64,000 nucleotides of DNA, taken from positions 72,656,001-72,720,000 of the forward strand of contig JAFFJZ010000001.1 of the NCBI GenBank assembly GCA_018340375.1. Direction: 5' to 3'. This DNA comes from Gonatopus flavifemur. Taxonomy: Eukaryota; Arthropoda; Insecta; Hymenoptera; Dryinidae. The notes beneath the pieces were generated by a model. It ran no database searches. It saw only the letters and a list, made by a program, of their open reading frames with translations, and was not told the DNA's origin. Below are positions 60,001-64,000 of the stretch, in pieces. Each line of letters starts with the position of its first letter. Position 1 is the stretch's first letter. A program made the translations under genes and the position numbers.

Positions 60001-62316
60001 GATCACATCTCATCGTGACCAACAGATGAAAGGTTTTTAGTTCGTCACTTGAGCTATAATAATTTTATCACAACACGGTGTAGTGGAAAAGTATACACGT
60101 GCACGTACATCGCAACTCAACGGAAGTATGAATGTTCTTCATTATATACTAGAAGAGAATTACGGGAGCGCATGTAACGAACCAAACCACATTTTCTTCT
60201 GATTGCGAAAAATATCCAACTTGCAAGGAAAAATGTCGTGAGTTTAGAATTATCCACTTTTCAATGATGTGTTAAGAAAATATTTCCTCCCACGTCTCTC
60301 AGAATAAAAATCGTATGTATTCTCATTATCAAAATACGTAAAAACCTTTCAACGTTGTTGGAGATGTTTTGTTCTCTTTTATTCTCAAGAATATACCGAT
60401 GAATTTCTTCTCCACCCTTTAATATATCTCTTTTTAATAATTCTTATTCAAGAATAAAGGAATGAGATCAAAAGTTTCGAAAATTCGCAAATTTTTGGAT
60501 ATCTCTGGAAGCTTAAACATCTTTTCGTGAATTCCCCACTAATTATCCTCAGTGGAAATAGAATAGAAATAGCTCACATAGAATTTTCGATGAATTCCTC
60601 TTGTATCGCAAATAACTTTTGAGGAATCTTTCGAAATAATACAGAAAGAATTCTCAAATATGTTCCCTAATCTCAGTTCAGAATCACCTGAGAAGATCCA
60701 TTCCTCATCTAGAAGAGTTCTCGAAAACTATCTGAACATTCAATAAGAGATGTTGAAAACATTCACCCAGAATTCTTGAAAAATTCCGCAGTATATTCTA
60801 TATCAATGAATAAAATCAATTAAATGATGTCGACGAAACCAGAGGAGATGAATGAACACCATTCGTGCGATCCAGTTCCAGTGGCCTCGATGAATGTAAC
60901 TCTGGAAGAAGTGATCATAAATTTATAAATTTAAATTGTCATTCACCTCAAATGAAAGTATCCTGTATTCACACATCAATCATTGAATTTGCGGTTACCC
61001 ATTCATCCTGCTAAAAGGCTTTGGGAAGAGAGCGCTTTTGTTACGCCATCGCTGTTCTGCTACTTATGATTGGCATTCCCGGGATTCAGTAATTGAAATT
61101 GGGCATTTACGCTGTTACGGGAGTGTCAGATTGAAACTTTGTACCTTCCACTCTGACGAACCAAAATTTTTAGTGATAAAATCAGGAAACATTTCGAATT
61201 CGATATACTTCATGGGAAGAACAAGCTACAATTAATTTTCATGTACCATACCATTCATCACTAACAGACGTATCAGAATATTGAAAGCCAAGATGATATT
61301 TGAAGTTCCAAATTCTCTAGAGTGTAATTAAAGTGCTGTTTCAACATGATTGATTCAAATCTGATTGTTCTGTCCGTATATTTTGAATTTTGAGATTCTA
61401 CACTTTTCAAATCGAGATATTGAACGCCAACTTCAGAATATTATTAGAAGACATGAATATTAATGTAGGGAATCCAAGTAGAAATATTTCTACTCTCAAT
61501 TGGCGAGTAAGAAACACTGTAAAAAATTTAAATGGGAAAATGCCTAAATATTTATGTACAGTAATTAACACAAACATGCGTTGAGAATTTTCCGAACTTG
61601 TCCGGAAATTCACTGTGTAATGTTGAGAAGAATCTCATAGAGTTTGGGATTTTCAGATGTATTTATGGAAAATTTCATACAAATATACTGCAAATTGATT
61701 TTACAATCATTCATTGGAATTATCCGGTGGATATACACAGGAAAATTCCGATTATTTTTCACAGTGAATATAGGAATCATTGCTTACGATTTAAAGATCA
61801 TTGAGACGAAACTCCTGATCAATTGAGAAAAAATGAAATTATTCTTCTGAAGAATGGGAGATGTGTTGGAGACTTAATAATTTACAGACAAGTATTTGAA
61901 AATAAAAAATAGATCTATTCGATGTAGTGATTGATACTCTCAAGATTTGAAACCATGAAATTTCACTGATTAAAGTCAACCACTGCGAATTAGTGCCTGT
62001 ATGATACAGAATCAGTGAATATTACCTGATCCTTGCGGTGGAATTCCACTGATTTAATTAATGAGGGACGATTTTAACTGCGTGACCAGTGACTATTCAC
62101 TGACATGTCACTGATTCCATTCAGTAGTCAAGTTTTAATTGCAGAAATAGGAAGATGTCCCTGATTTGAACTTGGACAGTAAGTATTCAAGGTACACAGG
62201 AAAAAAAAGTTGTCTTGATTCTACCCTGCCACAAGCTTGCCCGAAAACCTTGCAGCATGGTTAAATTGATATTTATAGTAACATCGCACTTCCAGGTGAT
62301 TGAGAGTGAAAATTTC
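54086..62316. other. Longest repeat-poor stretch, no supported gene
   Basis: About 8.2 kb of AT-rich sequence without clear paired termini or recognisable proteins. The longest frame (119 codons, minus, 58312-57953) has no known domain. Possible eroded class 1 pieces with GCTG-like words are at about 57241-57285 and 58868-59125. A cluster of CACTGAT/ATCAGTG words occupies about 61955-62165. Confidence 0.45.
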
Positions 62317-62452
62317 CGGGTTCGAAATGATTCGTGGGATTCCCTGAGCCTCATTGGGACCTAGTGAGGTCTTGAGTCTTCGTGAGGTGCCGTCAGGCTC
62401 TGGTCAGGCCCTGAAATTAGCTAGAGGATGCCACGGATCATTTCCAGTCATA
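62317..62452. mobile_element. Eroded CCCTAG-family element
   Basis: GAAATGATTCGTGGGATTCC and GGATGCCACGGATCATTTCC are inverse and correspond to the arms of the 23044-23172 copy. The core keeps GTGAGGTCTTGAG and GGTCAGGCCCTG words of the AAGGCCT type. Confidence 0.55.
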
Positions 62453-62934
62453 AGAAAGATCCGTTTAGTTGTGACCACAATAGCAACATTCTTATATAAT
62501 ACTCTAGATAGTTATATTAGCTTGAAAACCATATTTTTCCACTGACAAAACAGATATCTTAAAAAATACCATAATTCATGGATTTTTGGCGTTGGTCTGG
62601 CCCGAGTCAAAATATTTACGTAAACGAATCTCTAAAAGTCCCATAATTTCTTGGAATTTTGTGAAGAAGTATGGTACCTTCATCATAAAAGTCCCAATCA
62701 TTATGGTACTTTTAGAGAGGAGATAGTTATAGCAAACACCAGATGAATTCCCCCAGAAATATGTATAGACATGAAAGAATTGGACTGAATAACTCCACAT
62801 TGTTCACATCAGAGCTGTTTTCCACAAAATTCTTCTTGATCAAAGAATTAATTGCATAACATTAACCATGATTCAACCTTAAATCTCTTCTACTCTCAAT
62901 TCCATTGGACTCGATAATTCAACTTCCATTCCTC
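62453..62934. other. Unique sequence
   Basis: No gene seen. TCTAAAAGTCCCATAATT..GGTAC and GTACC..AAAAGTCCCAATCATTATGGTAC at about 62631-62712 form imperfect repeats. Confidence 0.4.
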
Positions 62935-63290
62935 TTAACCGAAGACAAAGGTGGCGTCATCAGAGTTTCGTGCCGAATAAGCCGCCGAGCAAAAACGTCT
63001 TGGAGGTTGTCCTGGTTCTACCGCTTTAGTTTCTCGAGCCGTTCTTTCGTGCCCTTTCTCTGTTCTCATCTTCGGTTGTTCTGGTTCTCTCTTAGCTCTA
63101 CCGTCGCTAGTCACGTCAAACCATACCAGTACTTTGCATAATTTCTCACTTTTGCATAACCAAGTTGCTTCTTTTCCTTTTTCGCCGTAGCAAAAGAACC
63201 AAGGGTGTCGTCCACAGACTAACGAATCGGGTTCTCGTCTCGTCTGCCTAGACGACAACGTCTAACGAGGGGAGGCACACTCGTTTTATT
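62935..63290. promoter_or_regulatory. CpG-rich patch, possible promoter or 5' leader
   Basis: From CCGAAGACAAAGGTGGCGTC to GACGACAACGTCTAACGAGG the sequence is much richer in G+C and CpG than anything within 8 kb. It contains paired TTTGCATAA octamer-like words at about 63135 and 63153. Frames of 78 (+) and 107 (-) codons cross it but show no known domain. It could be a promoter, a 5' exon, or a conserved element; strand is unknown. Confidence 0.2.
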
Positions 63291-64000
63291 ATTTTTATTG
63301 TACTCTCGAAGTGTATATATTTTTTGTATTTTTACATCAATGGAGCGAACTGATACATCAATGCATTTTCATCGTATCTGCGAATGATTTGAATGAAATA
63401 TCTTGAAAGTAGAAAGGTTTTGACATGCGGAAAGTATCATGTAACCGATAAACTCTTTTTTTAAGAGTTATGTTGAGTTCACAAATGGATATCAATGATA
63501 CGAGTCTTCTAGTAAACGTGATTATGACTGATATCCAATATTTTCCAAGACCCGTGCGGCGAAGCTAGCTACCGAATGAGTCTTGATATGAACTGGAGAA
63601 TTATTACAATCATTCTTTCTGAGGTTTGATAATTCAGTATTTCCATGAGGATTGAATGACTGATGTTAGACAAGCTGAGCTAGTCACAAAAGCGAATTGA
63701 TTGAATGAGATAAATTTAAAGAATAATTTTCAAGTTCTTGTACATTGAAGGGATACATTCAGACCAAGTTTTCAGAGCTATTTTGCGAAGAGAATATATA
63801 TCCATTCTCCCGAAGTTCTTATTGAGTTCATTAATTGGATATGTAGGATGGATGTTATTAACAATCTGAACATTACACATGCAGAATTCTGATAATTGAT
63901 TGTACTTCATGTCTGAAGCCTCTCAGAATATTTCTTTTTTGACGTTCAAGTGATTCTGGATGATATCAAAACATTTTTCTGTTCTTTTCTTCTCCCAATT
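63291..64000. other. Unique AT-rich sequence
   Basis: No feature recognised. Confidence 0.5.

Noticed and set aside
1..64000. LINE, LTR retrotransposon or integrated viral genes
   Set aside because: I found no reverse transcriptase, integrase, capsid or other viral-type motif in any frame, and no long terminal direct repeats.

Overview
The window is AT-rich eukaryotic DNA, most likely from an insect and plausibly a hymenopteran. The reasons are one decayed mariner of the kind common in ant and wasp genomes, a dense load of short non-autonomous inverted-repeat transposons, and freely occurring CpG. That taxonomic reading is an inference, not an identification. I found no host protein-coding gene I can support with confidence. 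The short open frames look like chance frames or the inside of repeats. The one weak exception is a possible signal-peptide first exon on the minus strand at about 25.31-25.39 kb. The window may be intergenic DNA or part of a very large intron.

What the window does contain is a layered transposon landscape. Two terminal-sequence classes dominate. Class 1 elements start CAC(T/G)(G/C)(A)G followed by an A-run and end in the inverse. Class 2 elements start CCC (CCCAGGTAGCAC, CCCGTACAGCAC, CCCGAAGAGAAC, CCCTAGTAGAAA) and end GGG. In both classes nearly every intact copy is flanked by a matching dinucleotide (TA, CA, TG, CG, CT, AG, AA or TT). This points to a 2-bp target duplication with relaxed sequence choice. 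Three paralogous unoccupied sites inside the window agree with it.

Layout. 0-9.7 kb: class 1 elements, including a three-deep nest at 3803-5408 that holds a tRNA-derived SINE. 9.7-12.8 kb: mostly unique sequence with a GAGA-type purine and pyrimidine tract. 12.8-15.9 kb: a dense cluster with a 229-bp element between 15-bp direct repeats, two adjacent copies of a class 2 element, and a perfect foldback nested in the second. 16.7-20.4 kb: class 1 elements, a hAT-type MITE and the mariner relic. 21-26 kb: class 2 CCCTAG copies and class 1 elements. 28-36.9 kb: GCTG-motif elements, a piggyBac-type MITE with TTAA duplications, long hairpins, and a 903-bp element with perfect 25-bp termini and 8-bp duplications nested in a class 1 element. 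38-47 kb: more nests, including a hAT-type MITE with a perfect 8-bp duplication and a 941-bp class 2 element. 50-54 kb: class 1 and class 2 elements. 54-64 kb: mostly unique sequence, with one CCCTAG copy and a CpG-rich patch near 63 kb.

No element here encodes an intact transposase. All of them would have depended on enzymes made elsewhere in the genome.
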